NCBI RefSeq assembly: GCF_000744095.1
Contig: NZ_JQLI01000001.1
Span: 3,658,001 to 3,722,000, forward strand
Direction of reading: 5' to 3'
Origin: Cupriavidus necator A5-1
GTDB taxonomy: Bacteria > Pseudomonadota > Gammaproteobacteria > Burkholderiales > Burkholderiaceae
DNA length: 64,000 nucleotides
The position numbers were made by a program, and so were the translations under genes. This document shows, piece by piece, positions 33,700 to 43,400 of this stretch. The notes under the pieces were generated by a model. It did not search any database and was not told the origin of the DNA. It saw nothing but the letters and a program-made list of their open reading frames with translations. Every line of letters starts with the position of its first letter. Position 1 is the first letter of the stretch.

Positions 33700-35772
33700 A
33701 TGAAAAAAATCGCAGTCAAGGCAGGCGGCGCCGCGCTGGCGCTGGCTGCGGCCGGCTTCCTGCTTGCCGGCTTTGCCGCGGTGGTGAGCCTGCGGCAGCT
33801 TCCTCCCGTTGACGCCCTGCGCGACTACCGGCCCGACGTGCCGCTGCGGATCTACACCAGCGACAACGTGCAGATCGGCGAATTCGGCAGCGAGCACCGC
33901 GAGTTCATTCCCTTCGAGCAGATTCCCACGCGCATGGTCAAGGCACTGCTGGCGGCCGAGGACGACCAGTTCTACCAGCACGAGGGCGTCGATATCCCCG
34001 GCGTGTTGCGCGCGGCGCTGGCCAACCTGGGCCAGGGCTACGCGCAGGGTGCGTCGACCATCACCATGCAGGTGGCGCGCAACTTCTACCTGTCGCGCGA
34101 AAAGACGCTGGCACGCAAGTGGTATGAAATGCTGCTGGCCTGGCGCATCGACCAGTCGCTGTCCAAGGACCGCATCCTCGAGCTGTACATGAACCAGGTC
34201 TACCTGGGCGAGCATGCCTATGGCTTCGGCAGCGCCGCGCATGCGTATTTCGGCAAGCCGCTGGCCGCGTTGTCGCTGGCCGAGACAGCGATGCTGGCCG
34301 GGCTGCCCAAGGCACCGTCGACCATGAACCCGGTGGTCAACTTCCCGCGCGCCAAGCGGCGCCAGGAATATGTGCTGGGCCGCATGCTGGCGCTGGGCAT
34401 GATCAGCCAAGACGAATACCGCGAGGCCCGCGCCGCGCGCCTCGCCATCTCCAATGACAGCCCCGGCAGCTTCGCCGGCCATGCCGAGTACGTGGCCGAA
34501 CTGGCGCGCCAGCTGGCGCGCGACCGCTTTGGCGACGAGGCATATACGCGCGGCCTGAACGTCTACACCACGGTGTCGTCGGTGCGCCAGACGCTGGCCT
34601 ACGACGCGGTGCATGGCGGGCTCGAAGGCTACGCGCGCCGCCACCGCAAGTCCATCAAGACGCTGGCGCAGGGACCGCAGGCAGCGCTGGTGTCGCTGGA
34701 CTGCGCCACCGGCGCGATCGAGGCGATGGTGGGCGGCACCGACTTTGCCGCCAGCCGCTTCAACCACGCCACCCAGGCGCTGCGCCAGCCGGGCTCGACC
34801 TTCAAGCCCTTCGTCTATGCGGCGGCGCTTGAGCACGGGCTATCGCCCGGCACGGTGATCAACGATGCGCCGCTGGCCAACAGCTCGCGCTGGCAGCCGT
34901 CCAATGACGATGGCCGCTTCGTCGGGCCCATCACCGTGCGCCAGGCGCTGGCCGAATCGCGCAACCTGCCTGCCATCCGCACGCTGCAGGCCATCGGCAT
35001 CCCGTATGCGGTGGAGTTCGCCAGCCGCTTCGGCTTCTCGCCCAAGCGGCTGCCGCGCTACCTGCCGCTGGCGCTGGGCACCAGCACCACCTCGCCGCTG
35101 CGACTCGCGGCGGCCTACGGCGTGTTCGCCAACGGCGGCCACCGCGTCGAGCCTTACCTGATCGAGCGCATCACGGACAGCGAAGGCAACGTGCTGTTCT
35201 CCGCCGGCAACGGGCAGGGGGCCGAGGGCACGGCGCCGCCGCGCGTGATCAGCGAGCGCAATGCCTTCGTGATGGACAGCCTGCTGCGCAGCGTGGTCGA
35301 CGACGGCACCGGCACGGACGTGCGCCGCTACCTGCGCCGCGACGACGTGGCCGGCAAGACCGGCACCACCAACGACTCGGTCGACGGCTGGTTCGCCGGC
35401 TATGCCGGCGGCGTGGTCACGGTGGCGTGGATGGGCTATGACGACAACCGCAGTCTGGGCGAGCATGAGTTCGGCGCCACCACCGCGCTGCCGGTCTGGG
35501 GCGCCTACATGGAAGGCCGCCTCGCCGGCGTGCCAGTGCCTGAGGCGCAGGCGCCGGCCGGCGTGGTGCGCGTGGGCGATGACTGGATGTATGCGGAGTA
35601 TGCCAACGGCAACCGCGGCATCGCCTCGCTTGGCTTCCCGCCGCCGGCAGCGGATCCGGTCGCCAGCAACCAGCCCGCGCCGACACCGGTGACCAGTGAG
35701 GCGATCGGCCTGGCCGCCCCTGGCGCCGCGCCGCAAGCGACGCCCGGCGCGCCCGCCGACCCCAGCCTGTAG
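33700..35772 (+). CDS. class A penicillin-binding protein (PBP1A family)
   Basis: A 690-residue bifunctional peptidoglycan synthase. After an N-terminal membrane helix (residues about 8-28) comes a glycosyltransferase domain with the catalytic Glu in AAEDDQFYQHEGVD and GASTITMQVARNFYL, then a transpeptidase domain with SxxK as GSTFKPF, SRN as AESRNLP, and KTG as AGKTGTTNDS. It is shorter than the 770-850 residues of housekeeping PBP1A because little lies between the two domains (no large OB-like insert). The C-terminal 45 residues are Pro/Ala-rich. Probably an accessory PBP1A paralogue. Confidence 0.92.
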   Translation: MKKIAVKAGGAALALAAAGFLLAGFAAVVSLRQLPPVDALRDYRPDVPLRIYTSDNVQIGEFGSEHREFIPFEQIPTRMVKALLAAEDDQFYQHEGVDIPGVLRAALANLGQGYAQGASTITMQVARNFYLSREKTLARKWYEMLLAWRIDQSLSKDRILELYMNQVYLGEHAYGFGSAAHAYFGKPLAALSLAETAMLAGLPKAPSTMNPVVNFPRAKRRQEYVLGRMLALGMISQDEYREARAARLAISNDSPGSFAGHAEYVAELARQLARDRFGDEAYTRGLNVYTTVSSVRQTLAYDAVHGGLEGYARRHRKSIKTLAQGPQAALVSLDCATGAIEAMVGGTDFAASRFNHATQALRQPGSTFKPFVYAAALEHGLSPGTVINDAPLANSSRWQPSNDDGRFVGPITVRQALAESRNLPAIRTLQAIGIPYAVEFASRFGFSPKRLPRYLPLALGTSTTSPLRLAAAYGVFANGGHRVEPYLIERITDSEGNVLFSAGNGQGAEGTAPPRVISERNAFVMDSLLRSVVDDGTGTDVRRYLRRDDVAGKTGTTNDSVDGWFAGYAGGVVTVAWMGYDDNRSLGEHEFGATTALPVWGAYMEGRLAGVPVPEAQAPAGVVRVGDDWMYAEYANGNRGIASLGFPPPAADPVASNQPAPTPVTSEAIGLAAPGAAPQATPGAPADPSL

Positions 35773-35801
35773 TCCCATCCACCACCAGAATAACAATACC
35801 G

Positions 35802-37055
35802 ATGCCCAGCCACAGCCCGTTGCTGATCTGGTCGGTCGCCGCGCTGACCACGGCCGGCGTCCTGTTCCGCCCCTTTCGCCTGCCCGAGGCCTTCTGGGCC
35901 GCCGCCGGCGCCCTGCTGCTGTGCGTAACCGGCCTGCTGGCGCTGCCCGACGCGCTGGCGGCGGTGATGCGCGGCTATGACGTGTACCTGTTTCTCGCCG
36001 GCATGATGCTAATCTCCGAACTGGCCCGCAAGACCGGGCTGTTCGACCACGTCGCTGCGCTGGCGGTGCGCCAGGCGCGCGGTTCGGCGCTGCGGCTGTT
36101 CCTGCTGGTGTACGGCTTCGGCACGCTGGTGACGGCATTCATGTCCAACGATGCCACCGCGGTGGTGCTCACGCCCGCGGTACTCGCCGCCACGCGCGCG
36201 GCGCGGGTCCGGCATCCGCTGCCTTACCTGTATGCGTGCGCCTTTATCGCCAACGCGGCCAGCTTCGTGTTGCCGATCTCCAACCCTGCCAACCTGGTGA
36301 TCTTCGGCGAGCGCATGCCGCCGCTGGCGGGCTGGCTGGCGAGCTTCGCGCTGCCGTCGCTGGTCGCCATCCTGGCCACGCTGGCCGCGCTGTGGTGGAC
36401 GCAGCGCGAGGCGCTGTCCGAGCCGATCGAACACGATGTGCCGGTGCCGCCGCTGTCGCTGCAGGCCTGGCTGACGGCGCTGGGCATCGTGCTGACCGGC
36501 ATCGCGCTGCTGGTCGCCTCGCTGCGCGGCAGCGACCTCGGCTGGCCCACCTTCGCGGCGGGCGTGGCGACGCTGCTGCTGGTCTGCGCCACGCGGCGCG
36601 GGCTGCTGGCGCCGGCGCTGCGCGAGGTGCCATGGGGCGTGCTGCCGATGGTGGCGGGCTTGTTCGTGCTGGTCGCGGCGCTGGAGCAGACCGTGGTGAT
36701 CCGCCACCTGGCTGACGCGGTCGAGGCCGCGTCGCGCCATGGCGGCGCCGGCGCGCTGCTGGCGGTGGGCGCGGTGGTGACGCTGGCGAGCAATATCGCC
36801 AACAACCTGCCGGCCGGACTGATCGCCGCGTCGGCGCTGGCGGCCGGGCATGCGTCGCACGCCGTCACCGGCGCGGTGCTGGTCGGCATCGACCTTGGCC
36901 CCAACCTGTCCGTGACGGGGTCGCTGGCCACGCTGCTGTGGCTGACCGCGCTGCGGCGCGAAGGACATATGATCAGCGCCGGCCAGTTCCTGCGCGTGGG
37001 GGCCGTGGTCGTGCCGGCAGCGATGCTGCCGGCGCTGGCGTTGCTGCTCTGGTAA
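35802..37055 (+). CDS. ArsB/NhaD-type (ion transporter superfamily) permease
   Basis: A 417-residue integral membrane protein with about 11-12 predicted helices. It has the duplicated architecture of the ArsB/CitM ion transporter superfamily, with MSNDATAVVLTP in the first half and SNIANNLPAGLI in the second, the conserved N-x-x-N/D helix-break motifs. It may export arsenite or move another anion; no arsR, arsC or arsA gene is nearby, so arsenite is not assumed. It begins 29 bp after the PBP gene and may be co-transcribed with it. Confidence 0.8.
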   Translation: MPSHSPLLIWSVAALTTAGVLFRPFRLPEAFWAAAGALLLCVTGLLALPDALAAVMRGYDVYLFLAGMMLISELARKTGLFDHVAALAVRQARGSALRLFLLVYGFGTLVTAFMSNDATAVVLTPAVLAATRAARVRHPLPYLYACAFIANAASFVLPISNPANLVIFGERMPPLAGWLASFALPSLVAILATLAALWWTQREALSEPIEHDVPVPPLSLQAWLTALGIVLTGIALLVASLRGSDLGWPTFAAGVATLLLVCATRRGLLAPALREVPWGVLPMVAGLFVLVAALEQTVVIRHLADAVEAASRHGGAGALLAVGAVVTLASNIANNLPAGLIAASALAAGHASHAVTGAVLVGIDLGPNLSVTGSLATLLWLTALRREGHMISAGQFLRVGAVVVPAAMLPALALLLW

Positions 37056-37064
37056 GCGGCGGTC

Positions 37065-37256
37065 TCAGGCGGTAGGGGTGCCGGTGGCGGCCGGCGTGCG
37101 TGCTGCCGGCAGCAGCGGCCGGCGCAGGCCGGGCGCTGCCAGGCGTGCCGCGCTGGCGTGGTGTTCCGCCACGCCCGTTTCCACCGGCGCCGCCGGCAGC
37201 GGCACCGTCACGACATGGAGCAGCATCAGGCTGCTGCATGGAAAGGCAATCGCCAT
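37065..37256 (-). CDS. possible small hypothetical protein
   Basis: A 63-residue ORF on the minus strand, starting MAIAFPCSSLMLLHVV, with high GC at third codon positions and an AAGAGA site just upstream. Pro/Ala-rich after residue 20. No family was recognised, and GC-rich DNA gives such ORFs by chance, so this is a weak call. Confidence 0.3.
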   Translation of the reverse strand: MAIAFPCSSLMLLHVVTVPLPAAPVETGVAEHHASAARLAAPGLRRPLLPAARTPAATGTPTA

Positions 37257-37467
37257 GGTCTCTTTGTCCCGACAAGAGTAAGGCCGCCCGATGCAGCGGC
37301 CGGTTGCCGGCGGCCTTCAACGGGCCGCCTGACGTGTGCAGACATTATGTGCGCTTGTCGGCGTCGTGCGGCGTGGGCTTGAGCGATGTCATGAACTATT
37401 CACGGAAGGGTGTGCGCTTGTGGCGCATCCGGCCCACCGCCGCCCGCATGGCGGCTTCCGTGGCGGG

Positions 37468-37496
37468 TTGTTCGGCCATTGCATCTGCCATATAGT
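37468..37496 (+). promoter_or_regulatory. probable sigma-70 promoter of folE
   Basis: TTGTTC (37468-37473) and TATAGT (37491-37496) are separated by 17 bases, 85 bp upstream of the folE ATG. Apart from this promoter and a weak ORF, the stretch 37257-37580 holds nothing recognisable. Confidence 0.55.
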
Positions 37497-37580
37497 GGAC
37501 CCGGCACACCCGTGCGGCGGCGCCGCCGCGCGCAGTGCAAGCCTCTGGCAGCTCTCAATGCAATCCGGACACCCCGACTC

Positions 37581-38342
37581 ATGACCAGCAAGGACGCGGC
37601 GCGCCGCGCGAAGGAATTCACCCCGGCCGAAGACCACGCCCACGGCAAGGAGCATGGCGCGGCCCCCAGCGTCTCGTCCCGCATCCGCGCCCGGCTGCAG
37701 GCCGCGCAGGAGCGCTTCCACGCCAACGACAATATCGCGCCCTACCTCGAGCCGGGCGAGATGGAACAGTTGCAGGCCGAAGTGCAGGCGCGCCTGGAAG
37801 ACGTGCTGCGCGCGCTGGTGATCGATGTCGACAACGACCACAACACGCAGGAAACCGCGCGCCGGGTTGCCAAGATGTACCTGAAGGAGATCTTCGCCGG
37901 CCGCTATGCCAAGGCGCCGGCGGTGACCGAATTCCCCAACGTCGGCCAGCTCAACGAGCTGATGATCGTCGGCCCCCTGCGGGTGCGCAGCGCCTGCTCG
38001 CACCACCTGTGCCCGATCATCGGCAAGCTGTGGGTGGGCGTGATGCCGAACCAGCATTCCAACCTGATCGGGCTGTCCAAGTATGCGCGGCTGGCCGAAT
38101 GGATCATGTGCCGGCCGCAGATCCAGGAAGAGGCGGTGGCGCAGGTGGCCGACCTGTTGCAGGAGAAGATGAACCCCGACGGCCTGGCCATCGTGATGGA
38201 GGCCGAGCATTTCTGCATGCACTGGCGCGGGGTGCGCGACACCGACGCCAAGATGACCAACAGCGTGATGCGTGGCTCGTTCCTGAAGGACGACAGCCTG
38301 CGCCGCGAATTCCTCACGCTGCTGAACAACAACCGCGGCTAG
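37581..38342 (+). CDS. folE: GTP cyclohydrolase I
   Basis: A 253-residue enzyme that opens GTP to dihydroneopterin triphosphate, the entry to tetrahydrofolate and pterin synthesis. The zinc/catalytic region is VRSACSHHLCPI with VGVMPN and GLSKYARLAEW after it, and CMHWRGVRD near the C terminus. It has about 60 extra N-terminal residues (Lys/Ala-rich, HAHGKEHG) compared with compact FolE. The ATG at 37581 is the start of that extension. A sigma-70 promoter is seen 85 bp upstream, and a BLUF gene follows 84 bp downstream on the same strand. Confidence 0.92.
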   Translation: MTSKDAARRAKEFTPAEDHAHGKEHGAAPSVSSRIRARLQAAQERFHANDNIAPYLEPGEMEQLQAEVQARLEDVLRALVIDVDNDHNTQETARRVAKMYLKEIFAGRYAKAPAVTEFPNVGQLNELMIVGPLRVRSACSHHLCPIIGKLWVGVMPNQHSNLIGLSKYARLAEWIMCRPQIQEEAVAQVADLLQEKMNPDGLAIVMEAEHFCMHWRGVRDTDAKMTNSVMRGSFLKDDSLRREFLTLLNNNRG

Positions 38343-38426
38343 AGGCCCCGCCCCGGGATCACGCCCGGGATCAAGCCCAGAATTCACGCCGCTTAAGCCA
38401 CGCCCGATACCGGAGCCGCCACGATC

Positions 38427-38870
38427 ATGCTAGTCCGCCTGCTCTATGCCAGCCGCGCCCGCCAGGCCATCGACGCCGCCCTGCTCGACGCGATCCTGGC
38501 CACCAGCCTCGAACGCAATCCGCGCCACGGCATCACCGGCGTGCTGTGCCACGGCAACGGCATGTTCCTGCAGGCGCTGGAAGGCGACCGGCAGGACCTG
38601 TCGCAGTTGTACCAGGCGATCGCGCGCGATCCCCGCCACCACGACGTGACGCTGCTGCATTTCGAGGAAACCTGCACGCGCGACTTCGCCGGCTGGGCCA
38701 TGGGCCAGGTCAATGCCGCGCGCATCAACACCGCCACGCTGCTGAAGTTCTCGGCGCGCGCCGAACTGGATCCGTACCGCACCTCGGGCGCGGCCTCGCT
38801 GGCGCTGCTCAAGGAGCTGATCGCGGGCGCGTCGGTGGTCTCGCGCACCGGCGAACGCGGCCGGCACTGA
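38427..38870 (+). CDS. BLUF-domain blue-light photoreceptor (short type)
   Basis: A 147-residue protein made of a BLUF domain (residues about 1-95) plus a C-terminal helical cap. The flavin-contact residues are in place: Tyr7 in RLLYAS, Asn31 in ERNPRHGITG, Gln49 in GMFLQALEG, and Trp90 in GWAMG. The spacing 24-18-41 is the same as Tyr21, Asn45, Gln63 and Trp104 of AppA. It should bind FAD and sense blue light. There is no fused EAL or cyclase output domain, so it must act through a partner. It sits 84 bp after folE on the same strand. Confidence 0.93.
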   Translation: MLVRLLYASRARQAIDAALLDAILATSLERNPRHGITGVLCHGNGMFLQALEGDRQDLSQLYQAIARDPRHHDVTLLHFEETCTRDFAGWAMGQVNAARINTATLLKFSARAELDPYRTSGAASLALLKELIAGASVVSRTGERGRH

Positions 38871-38946
38871 GCGGTCACTGCGCCGCAACCGAGTCGCATC
38901 TGAACCGCCCAGCTGGAGTGCAAGGCCGCGGCGTCCTGAGCGCCAA

Positions 38947-38974
38947 CAAAAAAGGTGCCGGCCACGCCGGCACC
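38947..38974 (-). terminator. rho-independent terminator of the 39013-39267 gene
   Basis: GGTGCCGGC and GCCGGCACC pair perfectly around CAC. On the minus strand the hairpin is followed by a run of six U. It lies about 40 bp beyond the stop of the minus-strand gene and 75 bp after the BLUF stop. Confidence 0.88.
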
Positions 38975-39012
38975 CGCATCCGCAGTACTAGCCCGGTTCC
39001 CCGGGCGTCGCG

Positions 39013-39267
39013 CTAGGCAGTCACCTGGCCAAACAGGCCGCATTCCAGGTCGCTCTCGAACTCCTCGACCCAGACCGAACCAGGCCCGGCCTCGTAGATA
39101 CTCTGCTTGTCCGTGCCCGCCCGGCGCACGCTGACACGGCGCGCGCCGCCGCCGTTGCTCTCATCGGAAATATCGAACATCTCGGGCGCCAGTCCGACCT
39201 GCATGCACACCTGCGTGACCTGTTGCTGCTCGTCAGCGGGAAATTGTGAGAACGGTCTCGTAGCCAT
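39013..39267 (-). CDS. hypothetical protein, 84 residues
   Basis: An 84-residue acidic protein starting MATRPFSQFPADEQQQVTQV, with GAGGA 5-9 bp before the ATG at 39267. It has a helical N terminus, a beta-rich centre (ARRVSVRRAG, IYEAGPGSVWVEEFE) and a CGLF tail. No family was recognised. A strong terminator follows, which supports a real minus-strand transcript. Confidence 0.65.
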   Translation of the reverse strand: MATRPFSQFPADEQQQVTQVCMQVGLAPEMFDISDESNGGGARRVSVRRAGTDKQSIYEAGPGSVWVEEFESDLECGLFGQVTA

Positions 39268-39437
39268 GGCATCCTCCGTCAAGGTTGAGATCGCCGCTTG
39301 CGCGCAGCGCGAACGCGCGTGGCACACCATGCGCCACGCATGAAAACAGGCGTGCCGTTGTCATACAACTCCGGCACGTCGCGCGCCGCCGCACCATGGC
39401 GGCGGCGCGCAGACCCTCCAGGGATTGTTGTTCGGAC

Positions 39438-39602
39438 TCAGCTCTTGCGCTGGGTCACTGCCACGAACGGGGCCGGCGCGTGCTGCACGGACTGGCTGCC
39501 GCAATTCGGGCAATTCGGATGGGAAGAGGCATGTTCTGCGAGATGCTCGGTTTTCTCGAACATATGGCCGCACTTCTCGCAGCGGTATTGGTAGACGGGC
39601 AT
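39438..39602 (-). CDS. FmdB-like zinc-ribbon protein
   Basis: A 54-residue ORF too short for usual gene calls. It starts MPVYQYRCEKCGHMFEKTEH and has a second pair NCPNCGS, the four-cysteine zinc ribbon of FmdB-type regulatory proteins. The tail HAPAPFVAVTQRKS is unstructured. FmdB proteins are often called regulatory but their molecular role is poorly known. The reading starts at the ATG at 39602; no ribosome site was clear except GAGGG about 7 bp upstream. Confidence 0.85.
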   Translation of the reverse strand: MPVYQYRCEKCGHMFEKTEHLAEHASSHPNCPNCGSQSVQHAPAPFVAVTQRKS

Positions 39603-40281
39603 GGCATTCCCTCAAGCGGTGCACGCGCCACGGGCGCCGCAAGCGCCACCTTGGCCGTAGCCGGATGCTGCGCCACGTCATTTGCCGGGCGCGTGTCAGG
39701 TTCATTCTAGGACAGCGATTTGCCACGCGCAGCGTGAAAATGCCGCTGTGCGACATGCCAGGCTGCGTGGGCATGCGTGCCGGTGTCATTCCGAATCCAC
39801 TTGCCGCCGCGGCGGTTTTGCGCCCCGCAATGATTTCAGGCAAATGACCTGGCACCGGTGTCGCGGATCAGGCGATGCAATCGCGCGCAAACCCGGGCCA
39901 GGCGCGCCGCCATGGCGCCGTACTCTCTGGCAGGTCTTGCCATTCCCGCATTGCAGTGCCAGCCGCCCTCCTCCCCGGAACTAGCCGAATTACGATTCAA
40001 CGGGGCGAGGAACATAGCCAGAATGCGGAATTTGTGATGACGCAATGACCTGGCGCAACCGGAACCGGCCGGTTGCCATCCCGATCCGGAGACGCTCTGC
40101 AATGATTCCCCCACCCCGACTGGTGTCGTGCCCGCGTGGCCGCGCCATTCCCCTGCCTGTGCCGGACACGGCCGCCGCCCCATCCCACCGGTGCGCTGCG
40201 CCGGGCAGCATCGCGCACGCCGCGCCCCACTGTGCGCCCAGTGCCGTCCAATGTCAGCTTCTTGAACACAGGATCCAAGGT
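39603..40281. other. 679-bp region without a recognisable gene
   Basis: All frames are short or lack codon structure. ATGACCTGGC occurs twice (near 39845 and 40044). The region probably holds the promoter of the ruined two-component locus that follows, but no clear sigma-70 pair was found. Confidence 0.5.
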
Positions 40282-40430
40282 ATGCACGACCGAGTCATAC
40301 GTGTCGCCCTGGCGGACGACCACCCGCTGGTCGTGGCCGCCCTGCGCGACTGCCTGCAGCGCACCGCCGGCGTCGAAATCACCTGCGAATGCCGCAACGG
40401 CACCGAGTTGCTGGGCGCACTGGACAAGCG
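40282..40430 (+). pseudogene. response regulator, N-terminal receiver fragment
   Basis: About 50 residues from an ATG at 40282 (MHDRVIRVALADDHPLVVAA) read as the start of a NarL/BvgA-type receiver domain with the acidic ADDHP pair. After TELLGALDK the sequence switches, at about 40420-40431, into the membrane region of a sensor kinase in another frame. The phospho-acceptor Asp, the rest of the receiver and the LuxR-type helix-turn-helix are missing. A deletion joined two neighbouring genes. Confidence 0.8.
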
Positions 40431-43400
40431 ACGATCGCGGTGCTGATCGCGATCGTGCTGTTCTCCCGCCTGCTCGCCGGCCTGGTGGCGTGCAAGCACC
40501 TGGACTACCGCCGCAGCCACGTGTCGCAGTACGTGGCCTCGATCGCGCAGCTGCTGCACAACGAATTGTCGTTCCTGCGGCGCACCGTGCTGACGATCCG
40601 CTACTACCCTGACGCGCGTGCTCCCGACCCCTCGCGCGAAGCCGGCTACGAGGCGTTCCGGCGCACCGGCGCGGCCAGCGTCCACGTCGAGACCGTGCAC
40701 AAGGATTACCACCTGCTTGCCGCCGACGCCACGCGGCGCGCCTGGGGTGCCACGCTGCCGGCGCAGTTCATGCGCCTGCGCCAGATCGCGCTGGCGACCG
40801 TGGCCACGCAGCAGGCGTTCGATCTCGACCACGGCGCCTACGCGGTCTCGCTCAACGAAGACAGCGCCATTGTCATCAGCCAGCCAGATACCGGCGCGCG
40901 CGCGCCAATGGCGCTCGACCCGACGCTGATCCCCCTGCTGCGCACGCGGCTGACGCAGGCGCTGCTGGACCGCACCGGCCACGCCGTGCCGGCGCGCGAC
41001 GAGCAGGTCTGGGTCGGCCCGCTGCGCCATCCGGTAGACGATTCCCCCATCATGGTGCTGGCCGGCGCCGCCTATGTCGGCGATACCCCGGACATGCTGG
41101 TGGCCGCGTGCGTGCCGGTGCAGGCCTTCCTCGCCAAACTGCGGCGGCCCAGCGAGCCGGCCCTGCTGACGCTGCTGAACGAAGCCGACGAGGTGGTCGA
41201 CGTCTCGCCGCGCGAGTGGCCGGCAGCGGACGCCACCGTCCGGGCGGTCACCGCGCGGGCGCGCCAGATGTCGCATGACTCGCTGCACTACACGCGCTCG
41301 GGCGTGCTGCTGGTGCAGGAGTTGCGCGCGGAGTTCGGGCTGCTGGCCTACTACCTGCCGTACCGGATGCTGGCTTCCGCGCTGGCGGCTGAACTCGCCG
41401 TCATCCTCGGCGCCATGCTGCTGCTGGTGGGTGCGATCGTGCTGAGCGCGCGCTACTGGAGCCGGCACCTGCTGCGGCGCACGCACGCTGAAGCCTCGCG
41501 CGCGCTGGAAAGCGAACTGATGAACCACATCCTGGTCAGCGCCACGCCGGTCGGGCTGTGCATCGTGCGCCAGCGCGACTACGCCGTGCTGACGTCCAAC
41601 CGGCTGGCCGATACGCTGCTGCAACTGCACGGCCGCGAGCGCCTGCTGCCGGATGCCGTGGCCGATGGCTTCGGCATTCCGCCGCGCCGCGGGGGGCGGC
41701 CAGGCCGCCCAGGCCGCCCAGTCCGCCATCGCCAGCTTTACCGTCGCGGCGCCTCTGGAAGCCGCCGACGCGCAGCCCCCAGGTGGCGAGGCCGGGCAGC
41801 GCTTCCTGCAGGTCACGTACGCGCCAGCGCGCTATTGCGACGACGAGGTGCTGTTCTGCGCCGTTCAGGACTGCAACGCGCAGCAGGCGCTGCAGGAGCA
41901 ATTGCGCTCGGCGCAGCAGGCCACCGAGGCCATGATGCGCGTGCGCGCCGCCTTTTTTGCCGCGATGAGCCACGAGATCCGCACGCCGCTGAATGCGCTG
42001 CTGGGCAACCTCGAACTGCTGGCGCGCAGCGCCGGCATGGAAGCCTGTGCGCCGCGGCTCAAGGTGCTCGACACCGCCGCCGAGTCATTGCGCCGCATCG
42101 TCAACGATGTGCTGGACTTCTCCAAGATCGATGCCGGCAAGCTCAGGCTGGTCAACGAACCCTTCCGCCCCATCGATGCGGTGGAAAGCCTGGCGCTGAC
42201 CTACGCGCCGATGGTGGCCGGCCGCGCCATCCGCTTCCACCTGTACCTGTCGCCGTCGCTGGACGTGGAAGTCATCGGCGACCGCACGCGACTGGTGCAG
42301 GTGTTCAACAACCTGCTCAACAACGCCTTCAAGTTCACCGCCAGCGGCCGCATCACGGTCAGCGGCGATATCCGCCAGGACGAGCTTGGCACCCAGCGGC
42401 TGGTCTGCCGCGTCAGCGACTCCGGCATCGGCACGCCGCCGTCGCTGCTCGCACGCGCGTTCCAGCCGTTCGTGCAGGGCGATGCCGTCAGCGCCAGCCG
42501 CTATGGCGGCACCGGGCTGGGACTGTCGATCTGCGCGCGGCTGTGCGAGCTGATGGGCGGCAACATCGCGGTGGACAGCGTGCAGGACGTGGGCAGTGCC
42601 TTCACGGTGTCGATCCGACAGCGCCGCTGGAACCGGCGCCGGCGCTCGATTCGCGGAGCGGCCATGTGATGGTGCTGTGCCAGGACGCGCGCACCGGCGA
42701 TCATCTCGAAGCGTGGCTGAATGCGGCGGGCTGGCCAATGTCCTGGGCTCGCTGGCCGCGGTGCAGGAAACCCTGCATTTCAAGGCGCCCCAGGTCATCG
42801 TGGCCACCGACGAGTATCCGCTGGGAACCCTTGCCAGCCTGCGCGAGGCCACGCAGATCATGGTGGTGTGGGTCACGCTGGAGGGCCCGCACCGTGCGCG
42901 CCAGCGCGCGCCCGGCGTCCTGGAGGTCACCGCGTTCAGCCACCGCGCGCTGCTTGAGTGCGTGGCGCTGGCGGTCGACAGCGCGGCGCCGGCCCCCGGG
43001 TACGCACCACCGCAGCGACTGCCCGCATTGGCCGCGGCAACGGCGGCGCCGACGATCCTGGTCGCCGAGGACAACCCGCTGAACCAGGCCCTGATCACCG
43101 AGCAGCTGCAGACGCTCGGCTGCCAGCCGATCGTGGTCGGCAACGGCAAGCAGGCGCTGGCGGTGCTGGAAAGCACGCGTGTCGACGCGGTGCTGACCGA
43201 TATGCACATGCCGGTGATGGACGGCCACGAACTGCTGAGCGCGGTGCGCGCGCAGCATCCCTGCATACCGGTGCTGGCCTTCAGCGCGTTCACGAGCGAA
43301 TCGTCCGAAGACTGGCAGCAGCGCGGATTCAGCGGGTACGTGCCCAAGCCGGCGTCGCTGCAGGACCTGCAGGCATGCTTGCGCGGGCTGCCGGGGCTGG

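Noticed and set aside
40389..43082. One 897-residue sensor protein in a single frame
   Set aside because: Only its first 435 or so residues look like a sensor; after the G6 run the frame gives Arg/Pro-rich text while the kinase domains continue in other frames.
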